Part shown: one piece after another, positions 30,769 through 40,059 of the stretch | Position numbering within the stretch: position 1 is the stretch's first letter | Layout: each line of letters starts with the position of its first letter | DNA from: Rhodanobacter sp. B05 | GTDB lineage: Bacteria > Pseudomonadota > Gammaproteobacteria > Xanthomonadales > Rhodanobacteraceae | Assembly (NCBI RefSeq): GCF_002001085.1 | Contig: NZ_MUNU01000014.1 | Coordinates: 124,001 to 188,000, forward strand | DNA: 64,000 nt | Direction of reading: 5' to 3' | Translations under genes and position numbers: made by a program | The notes under the pieces: generated by a model | What the model saw: only the letters and a program-made list of their open reading frames with translations | The model's database searches: none | Told to the model about the DNA's origin: nothing

Positions 30769-30914
30769 GGAAGCGCTGATTCCCTGGAAACGAAAGCCAT
30801 CATGGTGCCATGCATCGCCACCCATACGCAGCGGTATTCGATGTTTCCGGCGCGAAAACGCACGATGCCGCCAACGGCGGCGGCATCGTCTGCCTTGGCC
30901 AACCTGCCTGCAGG

Positions 30915-31889
30915 TCAGTAGCGCAAGAGTGCCGAAGCCCAGGTGAAGCCGCCGCCGAAAGCCTCCAGCAACAGGTTCTGGCCACGCTGCACCTTGCCCG
31001 AACGCACCGCGTAGTCCAGCGCCAGTGGCACCGATCCGGAGGACGTATTGGCGTGCTTGTCGACGGTGACGATCACCCGGTCCATCGACATCTTCAGCCG
31101 CTTGGCGGTGGCCTCGATGATGCGCAGGTTGGCCTGATGCGGAATCAGCCAGTCGATGTCGGACTCCTGCATGCCTGCCGCCGCCAGGGTTTCGCCGACC
31201 AGCGAATCGAGCGTCTTGACCGCGACCTTGAACACTTCCCGGCCAGCCATGCGAATGCGCACACCGTGGTTGGGCTCGTCCTTGAAACCGGCCGACACGC
31301 CCACCGGGTTGTACAGCAACTCCTTGTGACCGCCGTCGGCATGCAGGCAGGTGGCATAGATGCCGGGTTCGCTGGACGCCTCCAGCACCACTGCCCCGGC
31401 GCCGTCACCGAACAGCACGCAAGTCTCCCGCTCGCTCCAGTCGACCATGCGGGTCAGCGTTTCGGCGCCGATAACCAGCACCTTTTTCGATTGACCACTG
31501 CGAATGAACTTGTCCGCCACACCCAGGGCATAGACGAAACCCGAGCACGCCGCATTGACGTCGAACGCGGCACAACCATTGGCGCCGAGCCGGTGCTGCA
31601 CGAGGCAGGCCGTGGACGGGAAAATGATGTCCGGCGTGGTGGTACCGAGCACGATCAGGTCGAGTTCGGATGCCTTGACGCCAGCCGCTTCCAGCGCGTC
31701 CTGCGCCGCGTGGAAGGCGAGGTCGCCGGTGGTTTCGCCGTCGGCGGCGATATGCCGCTGGCGAATGCCGGTGCGCGTGCGGATCCATTCGTCGCTGGTA
31801 TCGACGATCTTTTCCAGATCGGCATTGGTGACGATGCGCTCGGGCAAGGCACTGCCGGTGGCGATGATGCGGGAGTAGATCTGGGTCAT
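30915..31889 (-). CDS. fabH: Beta-ketoacyl-ACP synthase III
   Basis: Starts fatty acid synthesis by condensing acetyl-CoA with malonyl-ACP. The 324-residue protein has Cys115 in VNAACSGFVYAL, the histidine in WLIPHQANLRIIEA and the asparagine in HANTSSGSVPLALD, the Cys-His-Asn triad. Two starts are possible: ATG at 31889 (MTQIYSRIIATG, usual FabH length, chosen) or 31901 four codons upstream. First fab gene; a terminator separates it from rpmF. Confidence 0.97.
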   Translation of the reverse strand: MTQIYSRIIATGSALPERIVTNADLEKIVDTSDEWIRTRTGIRQRHIAADGETTGDLAFHAAQDALEAAGVKASELDLIVLGTTTPDIIFPSTACLVQHRLGANGCAAFDVNAACSGFVYALGVADKFIRSGQSKKVLVIGAETLTRMVDWSERETCVLFGDGAGAVVLEASSEPGIYATCLHADGGHKELLYNPVGVSAGFKDEPNHGVRIRMAGREVFKVAVKTLDSLVGETLAAAGMQESDIDWLIPHQANLRIIEATAKRLKMSMDRVIVTVDKHANTSSGSVPLALDYAVRSGKVQRGQNLLLEAFGGGFTWASALLRY

Positions 31890-31973
31890 TCGGTTTTCCA
31901 TCGGCGAAGACTCGGGTCAGCCAGCCGGCTGGCGACCGCAGGTCGTTACGTTACGGTCCGCGTTCCGGAACGC

Positions 31974-31996
31974 AAAACGGCGCGTCGCCGCGCCGT
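31974..31996 (-). terminator. Terminator between rpmF and fabH
   Basis: Minus strand: stem ACGGCGCG / CGCGCCGT with a GCGA tetraloop, followed by TTTG. It lies after a first hairpin at 32015-32034 and would end the yceD-rpmF message. Confidence 0.7.
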
Positions 31997-32014
31997 CTCG
32001 CATGATCATCCGGA

Positions 32015-32034
32015 GGGAACCCCGCAGGGTTCCC
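32015..32034 (-). repeat. Short perfect hairpin after rpmF
   Basis: 8-bp perfect inverted repeat GGGAACCC / GGGTTCCC with a 4-nt loop, starting 8 nt after the rpmF stop. No T-run follows directly. It probably works together with the terminator at 31974-31996. Confidence 0.5.
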
Positions 32035-32042
32035 GCAACCGG

Positions 32043-32237
32043 TCAATCCTCGACCGACACTGCGGCCTTGGTCTCGATCACTTTCTTGCCGCGATAGTAG
32101 CCGTCCTTCGTGACGTGATGGCGCCGATGCACCTCACCGCTGGTCGGGTCGGTGGACAGCTGCACGGTCTGCAGCGCGTCATGCGCACGGCGCATGCCGC
32201 GGGTGGACGGGGTACGGCGGCTCTTGGCAACGGCCAT
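32043..32237 (-). CDS. rpmF: Large ribosomal subunit protein bL32
   Basis: 64-residue ribosomal protein starting [20 protein letters not shown], with [18 protein letters not shown] near the end. It is the cysteine-free form, as in E. coli, so no zinc ribbon. The start at 32237 is the conserved Met; upstream frame is not conserved. It follows yceD, the classic yceD-rpmF-fabH order. Confidence 0.98.
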   Translation of the reverse strand: MAVAKSRRTPSTRGMRRAHDALQTVQLSTDPTSGEVHRRHHVTKDGYYRGKKVIETKAAVSVED

Positions 32238-32319
32238 GGTAGTTCTCCAACTGAAACGTGATGGTGAATCGGGATGATCTTGCAACAAACGACCCGGATC
32301 GCTCGACCCGGGCCAACGG

Positions 32320-32838
32320 TTATTTCTTCAGTTCGCGCAACACCGCGAACGGATTCTCGGAGTGTCCCTCGCCAGCGGGATCCTCCGCCAGGTCGTGACC
32401 TGTCACTTCATCGGGCAGCCTGCTGTCCGGGTTGACCGGCACCAGCGGCAGCGCCAACAGCAATTCGTCCTCTATCACATCGGCCGGACGCAGGCGGCCA
32501 TCCTCGGCCACCAGCAACGGTTCGCAATCCGGCGGCAAGCCCGCTTCCTCGCGTTCCTGGGCGATCAGCCCCAGCCGGGTCTGCAGCATCACCGGCAACA
32601 CGAAAGGCTCAAGCGTACGCTGACAGATCAAGGTCAACGGCGCACTCGCACGAACATCCACGTAGCTCGTACCGAAGCTGTCGCGCCCGAAATCCAGCTC
32701 GAAGCTCACCTCGCCATCGGTACTCGCGAGCGCCCCACACAGGCGCCGCAGGCTTGCGATGGCCAGCGTTCCCTCGAACGAACGCCGCGCCGAGACCATG
32801 CGCCAAGCGTCCACGGACTCTGGCAGTGTCACGGACAT
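32320..32838 (-). CDS. yceD: YceD/DUF177 family protein, 23S rRNA accumulation
   Basis: 172-residue member of the DUF177 family that is needed for 23S rRNA accumulation in E. coli and maize. Family features visible: a beta-rich start, [14 protein letters not shown] (the conserved C-x-R segment, here CQRTLEP), and the C-terminal [11 protein letters not shown]. The RNA-related role is from the family, not from a catalytic motif. It is first in the yceD-rpmF unit, 82 nt upstream of rpmF, and diverges from the plus-strand genes at 33 kb. Confidence 0.88.
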   Translation of the reverse strand: MSVTLPESVDAWRMVSARRSFEGTLAIASLRRLCGALASTDGEVSFELDFGRDSFGTSYVDVRASAPLTLICQRTLEPFVLPVMLQTRLGLIAQEREEAGLPPDCEPLLVAEDGRLRPADVIEDELLLALPLVPVNPDSRLPDEVTGHDLAEDPAGEGHSENPFAVLRELKK

Positions 32839-32981
32839 AATCGCGGAATGGTAGGTTTGCCCGGCCGGGAAGTCAACCGGCGAGACGCCGTGCGCCTCGA
32901 AACTGCCGCCTCCATCCGGTATTTTGCCTGATCCGTCCCCGATGCGGCAGACTGGATCCTCCGCATCCCGAATCGCTGCCC

Positions 32982-33437
32982 TTGAACTCCTATCTCACGC
33001 TCGGCGTGACCGCCTGTTTCGCGATCCTGATCCTGCTGGCGGGCGGTGCCCTGCTTTTGCGCAGGCGCCAGAACCGTCGCGGCCTCAGCATCCGCAACCT
33101 GCTCGACCTCGCGGACCGCCTCGAGACGGATCTGAAAACCTGCCGCTCCGGCCTGCAACAGGCGCACGCGGTGATGTCGCTCAATCCGGACCTGCCTGCC
33201 GCCAGCGAGCAGGATGCGCGCCATGCCGTCGATGCCGGCCTGCGCGCCCTGCTGCAGCAACGCCTCTGGATACGCGACCGTTCTGCCGGCGCCAGCCAGC
33301 ACGACCTCGACGAGACCGCCGCCTCGATGCGCGACGCCCGCGACCGCCTGCAGCCGCTGCTGCAGGCGCTGAGTCAGGCGCAGACCGACCTGAACAGCGC
33401 CATGCGTGAGCAGATCCGGCGCGAATCGGACGGTTGA
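32982..33437 (+). CDS. Small membrane-anchored coiled-coil protein of unknown function
   Basis: 151-residue protein that I do not recognise. One N-terminal membrane helix (LGVTACFAILILLAGGALLL) is followed by RRRQNRRG, so the tail should face the cytoplasm. The rest is Gln/Arg/Asp-rich and mostly helical, compatible with a coiled coil. The start is a TTG at 32982 with no clear ribosome-binding site; the next ATG would remove the membrane helix, so TTG is kept with caution. It overlaps the open frame before maf and is likely cotranscribed with it. Confidence 0.6.
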   Translation: MNSYLTLGVTACFAILILLAGGALLLRRRQNRRGLSIRNLLDLADRLETDLKTCRSGLQQAHAVMSLNPDLPAASEQDARHAVDAGLRALLQQRLWIRDRSAGASQHDLDETAASMRDARDRLQPLLQALSQAQTDLNSAMREQIRRESDG

Positions 33438-33442
33438 CGCCG

Positions 33443-34033
33443 ATGCCGCCCGCTCCGCCGCGCATCGTGTTGGGATCCACCTCGCGCTACCGCGCCGAAC
33501 TGTTGCGCCGATTGCTGCCGGACTTCGAGCAGGCCGCGCCGAATACCGACGAGTCGCCCCTGCCGAACGAGGCACCAGCCGCACGCGCCCTGCGGCTGGC
33601 CATCGCCAAGGCCGAGTCGGCGGCGCGCGGATACGCCGATGCCCTGGTGATCGGCTCCGACCAGGTGGCCGAGGTCGAGGGCCTGATCCTGGACAAGCCG
33701 GGCACCCGCGAACGCGCCTGCAGCCAGCTCGCCGCGAGCTCCGGTCGCAGCGTGCATTTTCATACGGCTTTTTGCCTGCTCGACGCCCGCGATGGCCGAC
33801 GGCAAACCCACGTCGACCACACCCGGGCACGTTTTCGAGCGCTGGAGCCGGCGGAGATCGCGCGTTACGTCGAGCGCGAACAACCGCTCGACTGCGCCGG
33901 CAGCTTCAAATGCGAAGGTCTCGGCATCAGTCTGTTCGAGGCGATCGACAGCCAGGATCCGAGCGCCCTGATCGGCCTGCCGCTGATCGCGCTGGCGCGG
34001 CTGCTGCGCGAAGCCGGCCTGGACCTGCCGTGA
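33443..34033 (+). CDS. Maf-like nucleotide pyrophosphatase, YceF type
   Basis: 196-residue Maf/YceF family protein. Motifs: IVLGSTSRYRAELLRRLLPDF, DESPLPNEAP, VIGSDQVAEVEG and GSFKCEGLGISLFEAI. The SDQV and CEGLG variants fit the YceF subgroup, which hydrolyses 7-methyl-GTP in E. coli, better than the dTTP/UTP-cleaving YhdE subgroup. The ATG at 33443 is preferred to a TTG nine bases earlier; GGACGG precedes it. Confidence 0.85.
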   Translation: MPPAPPRIVLGSTSRYRAELLRRLLPDFEQAAPNTDESPLPNEAPAARALRLAIAKAESAARGYADALVIGSDQVAEVEGLILDKPGTRERACSQLAASSGRSVHFHTAFCLLDARDGRRQTHVDHTRARFRALEPAEIARYVEREQPLDCAGSFKCEGLGISLFEAIDSQDPSALIGLPLIALARLLREAGLDLP

Positions 34034-34105
34034 TGGACGCCGCTGGCGACCGCTACACTGCCGCTTCACTTGCATGCACGAATCCACCCCGTGATCGAAG
34101 GAATC

Positions 34106-35047
34106 ATGTCCGCCATCAGCCAGCCACATGACGAATCCCTGCAGCAGCGACTGGATGCCGCGATCGCCCAGGTCAACCGCGTGTTGCTGGGCAAGCCGCA
34201 CCAGGTGAAACTCGCCTTCACCTGCCTGATCGCCGGCGGCCATCTGTTGCTCGAAGACGTGCCCGGCGTGGGCAAGACCACGCTGGCGCACGCGCTGGCC
34301 GCCACCTTCGCGCTGGACTTCCAGCGCGTGCAGTTCACCAGCGACCTGCTGCCATCGGACATCATCGGTGTCAGCGTGTACGAACGTGAGACCGGACAGT
34401 TCCGCTTCCATCCCGGGCCGATCTTCACCGGCCTGCTGCTGGCCGACGAGATCAACCGCGCCAGTCCGAAGACGCAAAGCGCCCTGCTCGAGGCGATGGC
34501 CGAGAACCAGGTCACGATGGATGGCCAGACCCATCTGCTGGCACAGCCATTCTTCGTCGTCGCCACGCAGAATCCACTCGATCTCAACGGCACGTTTCCG
34601 TTGCCTGATTCGCAACTGGACCGCTTCATGCTGCGCCTGTCGCTGGACTATCCGGATGCCAGCGCCGAACGTGCCCTGCTGACCGGCAGCGATCGCCGCG
34701 ACCTGCTGGCCCAGCTCGTGCCGCAACTGGATGCAGCGGCCCTGCTCGCCCTGCATGGCCAGGCGCAATCGATCACCGCCAGCACCGCCCTGCTCGACTA
34801 CCTGCAGGCGCTGCTCGCGGCCAGTCGGCGGCATGCCGACATCCGCGCCGGCCTGTCGCCGCGCGCGGGGCTGGCCCTGCTGGGTGCCGCCCGCGCCTGG
34901 GCCATGCTCAGCGGTCGCCGTCACGTGCTGCCGGAAGACATCCAGGCACTGTTCGTCCCGCTGGCCGCCCACCGCCTGCTGCCCGCGCGTGGCGCCCGTG
35001 GCGACACCCTCGCACGCCAGTTGCTGACCGAGGTGGCGGTGGACTGA
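34106..35047 (+). CDS. MoxR-family AAA ATPase
   Basis: 313-residue AAA+ ATPase of the MoxR group. Walker A is DVPGVGKTTLAHALA, Walker B ADEINRASPKTQSALLEAM, followed by sensor-type VVATQNPLDLNGTFPLPDSQLDRF. AAGGA 8 nt before the ATG at 34106 decides the start. MoxR ATPases next to DUF58 and transglutaminase genes are thought to be chaperones in maturation of a membrane complex. It shares one base with the next gene (ATGATG context), a tight operon. Confidence 0.92.
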   Translation: MSAISQPHDESLQQRLDAAIAQVNRVLLGKPHQVKLAFTCLIAGGHLLLEDVPGVGKTTLAHALAATFALDFQRVQFTSDLLPSDIIGVSVYERETGQFRFHPGPIFTGLLLADEINRASPKTQSALLEAMAENQVTMDGQTHLLAQPFFVVATQNPLDLNGTFPLPDSQLDRFMLRLSLDYPDASAERALLTGSDRRDLLAQLVPQLDAAALLALHGQAQSITASTALLDYLQALLAASRRHADIRAGLSPRAGLALLGAARAWAMLSGRRHVLPEDIQALFVPLAAHRLLPARGARGDTLARQLLTEVAVD

Positions 35048-36000
35048 TGCGCGGACTGCCGCAACGCCTGCAAGGCTGGGCCGAACAGCGGTTGCCGGCG
35101 CTCACCCGCTACCGGCGCCCCGAAGACTTGCCGATCGAGCTGCACCGGCACCGCATCTATATCGTGCCCACCGGTTTCGGCCTTGGCTTCTCGGCGCTGC
35201 TGCTGGTGATGCTGGTCGGCGCGCTGAATTACAACAACAATTCTGCGCTGCTGCTCACCTGCCTGCTTGGCGCCGCGAGCGCCGCCAGCATGCTGGTGGC
35301 GTTTCGCAGTCTCGACGGCCTGCGCCTCGAACAGGTCCGTGCCGGCCATGCCACGGCCGGCGGGTCGATCGAACTCACCTTCACGCTGCAGTCCGGCCGG
35401 CCGCGCAGCGCGATCCGGCTGGATCTGGGCAACGCCTCCGCGTCGTTCGCGCTGGAGGGTCATGACGCCGCGCTGGTCAAGCTGGCACTCCCCACCGAAG
35501 TTCGCGGCTGGCAGGCGTTGCCGCGGCTGCGGCTGTGGAGCAGCTGGCCGCTGGGCATGTTTCGCGCCTGGAGCTGGCTGCATCCCACGCAGTCGGTACT
35601 GGTGTGGCCACGACCGGAAATGGCTGGACCCGCACCAAGCGCCGCGGCCGACGACGCCCGTCACATGCGGCTGCACCGCGGCGAGGAGCTGGCTGCGCTG
35701 CGCGCCTACCAGGCCGGCGATCCGCAGCGACACGTCGCGTGGAAAGCCAGCGCCCGCCACGACAACCTGCTGGTGAAGGATTTCGAACAACCGCAGAACC
35801 AGCCGCAATGGCAGCTCGACTGGCGCCAGTTGCGCGGCATGGACAATGAGGCACGCATCGCACGGCTGGCGCGCTGGTTGAACGAGGCACAACAGCACCG
35901 CCGCAGCTTCAGCCTGTGGTTGCCCGGCAACGAGATCGGCAGCGGCAGCGGCGCGCTGCACTACGCCCGCTGCATGGACGCGCTGGCGTGCCTGCCATGA
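35047..36000 (+). CDS. DUF58 domain membrane protein
   Basis: 317-residue protein with two adjacent membrane helices (about residues 40-85, VPTGFGLGFSALLLVMLVGA and a second hydrophobic stretch) and a C-terminal DUF58 region with YQAGDPQRHVAWKASARHD. DUF58 proteins are the usual partners of MoxR ATPases; no reaction is known. Its stop overlaps the start of the next gene (ATGA). Confidence 0.88.
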   Translation: MRGLPQRLQGWAEQRLPALTRYRRPEDLPIELHRHRIYIVPTGFGLGFSALLLVMLVGALNYNNNSALLLTCLLGAASAASMLVAFRSLDGLRLEQVRAGHATAGGSIELTFTLQSGRPRSAIRLDLGNASASFALEGHDAALVKLALPTEVRGWQALPRLRLWSSWPLGMFRAWSWLHPTQSVLVWPRPEMAGPAPSAAADDARHMRLHRGEELAALRAYQAGDPQRHVAWKASARHDNLLVKDFEQPQNQPQWQLDWRQLRGMDNEARIARLARWLNEAQQHRRSFSLWLPGNEIGSGSGALHYARCMDALACLP

Positions 36001-37964
36001 GCCAGCGTCCGGCTCGCCCCGTCCCGGTCGCGGCGGTCGGACAGCGCAGCTTCGACCTGTTGGGCCTGGGCATGGCCTTCGTGCTGGCCGTGAATGCCGC
36101 ACACCTGCCGTGGTGGCTCAGCCTGGCGCTGGCGTTCGCGCTTGGCTGGCGCTGGTGGCAGCGACGGCAACGAGCCGGCCGCGTCCCGGGCTGGATCAAG
36201 TTGCCGCTGCTGGCCCTGCTCACCCTGGCCGTGATCGTGCACTACGGCAACCTGTTCGGGCGCGCACCGGGCACCGCGCTGGCGATCGGCTTGTTGATCC
36301 TCAAGCTGCTGGAAACCGAGAGCCACCGCGATGTACGGGTCGGGGTCGGCTTCACCTGTTTCACGCTGATGACCGCCCTGTTGTTCGACCAGGGGATGGT
36401 CAGCACCGTGGTGGTCGCGCTTGGCCTGCTGCCGGCGCTGGCGACGCTGCGCGCACTGGAGCCCGCGCAGGCTCCGGCTAGCGTCCCGCGCAGCCTGCTG
36501 TCGCCGCTCGCGCTGCTGGTGGCTGCGCTGCCGCTGGCCCTGCTGGCATTCCTGCTGGTCCCACGGCTCAGCTCGCCCTTGTGGGGCGCGCCGTCCCGCG
36601 ACCAGGCGCGCAGCGGACTCAGCGACCGCATGAGTCCGGGCGGCTTCACCGAGCTGCTCACCGACGACCATCCCGCCATGCGGGTCAGTTTCGACGGCGC
36701 GCCGCCCCCGCCCGACCAGCGCTATTTCCGGGCCTATGTGATGGCCCGCTATGACGGTGTCGGCTGGAGCTACCGCGACGTGGCCAACCTGCCACCGGCA
36801 GCGCTGGATGTTGCGCAAGCCGTGAAGTACCGGATCACGCTGCTGCCCACGCATCGACACGTGCTGCCCACGCTGGACGTGCCGATCGACGCGCCTGCGG
36901 GTGCATCGATGCGTCGGGATCGCGTGGTAATGGCAGCCAGGCCGGTCGACGACGCACTCACCTACACGCTGAGTTCCGCCACGCAATACCAGCTCGAACC
37001 CGGACTCGACGAACATCAGCGCCGCTGGCTGCAGCTGCCCGCCGGCTTCAATCCGCGCACGCTCGCCCTGGGTCAGTCATGGCGCCAGCGCTACGGCAAC
37101 GACGATGCGGCGATCGTGCGGGCTGCGCTGGCCCTGTTCCATGACGGCGGGTTCCGCTACACCCTGGCGCCGGCGCCGCTGGGTCGCGACGCGATGGACG
37201 ATTTCCTGTTCGATACGCGGGAAGGCTTCTGCGAGCACTACTCGTCGGCGTTCACCGTGCTGATGCGCGCCGCGGGCATCCGCGCGCGCGTGGTCACCGG
37301 CTACCAGGGCGGTTACTGGAACAAGCTGGGCGACTACCTGCTGGTGCGCAACTCCGACGCCCACGCCTGGAGCGAAGTGTGGCTGGCCGGGCGTGGCTGG
37401 GTGCGGGTCGATCCCACCGCCGCGGTGCGACCGGAGCGGGTCAGCCTGGGAGCGGCGGTAGCCGCTGGCGACCAGCTGGACTGGTACCACGGCGACTGGC
37501 TGCAGGGTTTCAGGAATCGCTGGGATATTGTCAACCGATGGTGGGACCAGGCCGTTACCGGATTTGATGCGCTGCGCCAGCGCAGCCTGTTGACGCCGTT
37601 CGGCATCCGCGACACCGATACGACGACCCTCGGCGTGCTGCTTGCCATCGGCACGACGTTGTTCATCGCGATCGGGTTGGCCTGGGCGCTGCTGCGGAGG
37701 CAGTCACGTGATCCGCTGCGCGAGGCGCTGCGTGAACTGGAACGCAAGCTGGCCCACCAACGTATTGCGCGCCGCGTGGGAGAGGGTCCGCAGCACTACC
37801 TGAGCCGTGCCGCGCGCACCCTGCCATCGCAGCGCGAAGAACTGATGAAATTGACGAAGTGCTACCTGGACCTGCGTTACGCTCATGACGAACCGCCGAC
37901 TGAATCGGTCCATGCATTTCGGCGCGCCGTGCGGGATTTTCGGGCGAAGAACGTGGTCCAATGA
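35997..37964 (+). CDS. TgpA-type membrane transglutaminase-like protein
   Basis: 655-residue DUF3488/transglutaminase protein. About six N-terminal membrane helices (residues 15-190) precede a periplasmic domain with the protease-like triad Cys412 (GFCEHYSSAF), His456 (DAHAWSEVW) and Asp472 (RVDPTAAV). One more membrane helix lies near residue 560 and is followed by a DUF4129-type cytoplasmic tail. It matches the essential Pseudomonas TgpA. Third gene of the MoxR-DUF58-TgpA module. Confidence 0.92.
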   Translation: MSQRPARPVPVAAVGQRSFDLLGLGMAFVLAVNAAHLPWWLSLALAFALGWRWWQRRQRAGRVPGWIKLPLLALLTLAVIVHYGNLFGRAPGTALAIGLLILKLLETESHRDVRVGVGFTCFTLMTALLFDQGMVSTVVVALGLLPALATLRALEPAQAPASVPRSLLSPLALLVAALPLALLAFLLVPRLSSPLWGAPSRDQARSGLSDRMSPGGFTELLTDDHPAMRVSFDGAPPPPDQRYFRAYVMARYDGVGWSYRDVANLPPAALDVAQAVKYRITLLPTHRHVLPTLDVPIDAPAGASMRRDRVVMAARPVDDALTYTLSSATQYQLEPGLDEHQRRWLQLPAGFNPRTLALGQSWRQRYGNDDAAIVRAALALFHDGGFRYTLAPAPLGRDAMDDFLFDTREGFCEHYSSAFTVLMRAAGIRARVVTGYQGGYWNKLGDYLLVRNSDAHAWSEVWLAGRGWVRVDPTAAVRPERVSLGAAVAAGDQLDWYHGDWLQGFRNRWDIVNRWWDQAVTGFDALRQRSLLTPFGIRDTDTTTLGVLLAIGTTLFIAIGLAWALLRRQSRDPLREALRELERKLAHQRIARRVGEGPQHYLSRAARTLPSQREELMKLTKCYLDLRYAHDEPPTESVHAFRRAVRDFRAKNVVQ

Positions 37965-38010
37965 ACTTCAACGCGATGGCGAACGCCATCGATCTGACGG
38001 AGAAACCCTC

Positions 38011-38601
38011 ATGTCCCTGTACCGCCCGCTCACTCTCGTCGCTGCCATCGCCGTGCTGGGCGGCTGCGCGACGATTCCCCAACCGCTGCAAGGCAACTAC
38101 GCCAGCGTCTCCACCACCGGCGCGCAGGACGGCGGCGCCGGCGGCACCCAGGTGCGCTGGGGTGGCGAGATCATCAAGACCGAACCCGGCCCGCAGGAAA
38201 CCTGTTTCTACGTGCTTTCACGCCCGCTGGACAGCCAGGCCCGGCCCACGTCGGGCAATGCCGGTGAAAACGCCGGGCGTTTCGTCGCCTGCCATACCGG
38301 CTTCTACGACCCGGAGGTGTTCACCCGCGGGCGCGAGTTGACCGTGACCGGCACGCTGCATGGCACCGTGTCCAGGAAGGTCGGCGACTACGACTACGCC
38401 TACCCGCGCGTCGAGGCCAACGTGGTCTACCTGTGGCCCAAGCGCCAGCGCTACGACGCCTATCCGCCGGGTTACTACGATCCGTTCTGGGGTCCGGGCT
38501 TCGGCCCGTACTGGGGCGGTCCCTGGGGCTATGGTGGGTACTGGGGTGGTCCGCGGGTGATCGTGGTGCGTCCGCCGCCACCGCCACCGCCGAAGAGGTA
38601 A
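38011..38601 (+). CDS. Slp-family outer membrane lipoprotein
   Basis: 196-residue lipoprotein. Signal peptide with lipobox VLGGC gives acylated Cys19. The body fits the Slp starvation-lipoprotein family (VRWGGEIIKTEP, CFYVLSRPL, ARPTSGNAGENAGRFVA, LTVTGTLHGTVSRKVGDYDY). The last 45 residues are a Tyr/Gly/Trp/Pro-rich tail (for example YWGGPWGYGGYWGG) ending in six prolines, not part of the Slp core. It starts 46 nt after the transglutaminase gene and ends before a strong hairpin. Confidence 0.85.
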   Translation: MSLYRPLTLVAAIAVLGGCATIPQPLQGNYASVSTTGAQDGGAGGTQVRWGGEIIKTEPGPQETCFYVLSRPLDSQARPTSGNAGENAGRFVACHTGFYDPEVFTRGRELTVTGTLHGTVSRKVGDYDYAYPRVEANVVYLWPKRQRYDAYPPGYYDPFWGPGFGPYWGGPWGYGGYWGGPRVIVVRPPPPPPPKR

Positions 38602-38607
38602 CCAGAT

Positions 38608-38640
38608 GCAAGAACGCCGGCTTCACGCCGGCGTTCTTGC
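38608..38640. terminator. Perfect 14-bp hairpin between slp-like and HIT genes
   Basis: Arms GCAAGAACGCCGGC and GCCGGCGTTCTTGC with a TTCAC loop. It lies between convergent genes and can serve both strands as a terminator, though neither side has a long T-run. Confidence 0.65.
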
Positions 38641-38660
38641 ATTCGTCGGGCCCCTCGCGT

Positions 38661-39005
38661 TCAACCAGGTGGCCAGTGCAGGCGGCGACCGGCCAGCAGA
38701 TGGACATGCAGGTGAAACACCGTCTGCCCGCCATCCTCGTTGCAGTTGATCACGGTGCGGTAACCCTGTTCCGCGAAGCCTTCCCGCCGGGCGTAATCCG
38801 CCGCCGCCAGCAACAGTTTGCCGAGCAATTCGGCGTGGCTCGCCGTGGCATCGTTCAGCGTGGCCAGCGGCTGCTTCGGGATGAACAGCACATGCACGGG
38901 AGCCTGCGGATTGAGGTCGCGAAACGCCAGTACGTCATCGTTCTCGTAGACGATGTCGGCGGGAATCTCGTGCCGGATGATCTTGCTGAAGATGGTTTCG
39001 CTCAT
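38661..39005 (-). CDS. HIT-family nucleotide-binding protein (HinT-like)
   Basis: 114-residue histidine-triad protein. It starts MSETIFSKIIRHEIPADIVY and has the triad HLHVHLLAG with H98, H100 and H102. HinT-type enzymes hydrolyse adenosine phosphoramidates; the exact substrate in vivo is unclear. It follows recR with a 33-nt gap and is probably the last gene of the dnaX-ybaB-recR unit. Confidence 0.92.
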   Translation of the reverse strand: MSETIFSKIIRHEIPADIVYENDDVLAFRDLNPQAPVHVLFIPKQPLATLNDATASHAELLGKLLLAAADYARREGFAEQGYRTVINCNEDGGQTVFHLHVHLLAGRRLHWPPG

Positions 39006-39038
39006 TGCCTGCTCCCGTGGGAATCCGATGCCGATGAT

Positions 39039-39641
39039 TCAATCCAGCGTCTGCCTGCCGCCGAACGCGTGCGCCAGCGTGCTGCGGTCGACGTACTCCA
39101 GTTCGCCGCCCAGCGGAACGCCATGCGCCAGCCGGGTCGGTCGAACTCCACCGGCACGCGCCAGCTGGGCCAGATAGTGCGCGGTCGCGTCGCCCTCCAC
39201 CGTGGGGTTGGTGGCAATGATCAACTCCTCGACTTCGCCCTCGCCGAGGCGCCGGGTCAGCTGTGCCAGTCCCAGTTCCTCGGGCCCCAGCCCATCCAGC
39301 GGCGACAGGCGGCCCATCAGCACGAAGTACTGGCCACGGTAGCCGGTGGCCTGCTCGATCGCCGCCAGTTCGGTCGGCGACTCCACCACGCACAACACCT
39401 GGCGGTCGCGACTGCCGCTGGCACACAGTGCGCATAACGGATCCTCGCTGAAATTGCGACAGCGCTCGCAATGGCCGATCCGCTCCATCGCCTGCGCCAT
39501 CACGCTGGCAAGTTTCAAGCCGCGCTCGCGCTCGCGCTCCAGCAGATGGAACGCCATCCGCTGCGCGCTCTTGCCGCCCACGCCGGGCAGACAGCGCAGC
39601 GCTTCGATCAGTTCGGCGAGAAGTGGGGAGCCGGATGCCAT
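39039..39641 (-). CDS. recR: Recombination protein RecR
   Basis: Partner of RecF/RecO in gap repair. The 200-residue protein has the N-terminal helix-hairpin-helix [17 protein letters not shown], a zinc finger with Cys58, 61, 70 and 73, and a Toprim domain ([24 protein letters not shown]). Normal length. It follows ybaB; the intergenic gap of 91 nt is filled by an inverted repeat array. Confidence 0.97.
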   Translation of the reverse strand: MASGSPLLAELIEALRCLPGVGGKSAQRMAFHLLERERERGLKLASVMAQAMERIGHCERCRNFSEDPLCALCASGSRDRQVLCVVESPTELAAIEQATGYRGQYFVLMGRLSPLDGLGPEELGLAQLTRRLGEGEVEELIIATNPTVEGDATAHYLAQLARAGGVRPTRLAHGVPLGGELEYVDRSTLAHAFGGRQTLD

Positions 39642-39653
39642 GGATGATTCGAG

Positions 39654-39731
39654 TAGTGAGTGAAGAGGAGTGAGGAGTGAAAGAAGAGCGGCGGGCGGAT
39701 GCTCTCTCGCTCCTTTCCTCTCACTCCTGCT
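39654..39731. repeat. Inverted GAGTGA-type repeat array between ybaB and recR
   Basis: The left part (39654-39690, plus strand) is a purine-rich run of GTGAGTGA/GGAGTGA-like units. The right part (about 39700-39731) is the complement, with GCTCC, CTTTCCTC and TCACTCC units. The arms could pair in mRNA. Short GAGTGA repeats are a known intergenic type in Xanthomonadaceae relatives. It fills almost the whole gap between two genes of one operon, like the array at 14501-14676 but with another unit. Confidence 0.8.
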
Positions 39732-39732
39732 T

Positions 39733-40059
39733 TCAGAACGGCATCTTGAAGCCGGCCGGCAGGTTCATCCCGGCGGTGACGCCACCGAGCTTGTCCTTGC
39801 TGAGCTGGGCCACCTTGTTCACCGCGTCGTTGACGGCGGCGGCGATCAGATCCTCGGCCATCTCGGGATCGTCGGCGAAGGTCTGCCGATCGATCTGCAC
39901 CCGACGCACTTCGTGGGCACCCGTCATCACCACGCTGACCAGACCGCCACCGGCGCTGCCGGTGACTTCGAGCCTGGCGATTTCCTCCTGCGCGCGCTTC
40001 ATGTCTTCCTGCATGCGCTGGGCCTGCTGCATCAACTGACCGATCTGTCCTCTCATCAC
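39733..40059 (-). CDS. ybaB: YbaB/EbfC nucleoid-associated protein
   Basis: 108-residue DNA-binding protein, the conserved middle gene of dnaX-ybaB-recR. It starts [20 protein letters not shown] and contains [20 protein letters not shown] and [12 protein letters not shown], the YbaB core. It overlaps the 3' end of dnaX by 4 nt. Confidence 0.96.
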   Translation of the reverse strand: MMRGQIGQLMQQAQRMQEDMKRAQEEIARLEVTGSAGGGLVSVVMTGAHEVRRVQIDRQTFADDPEMAEDLIAAAVNDAVNKVAQLSKDKLGGVTAGMNLPAGFKMPF

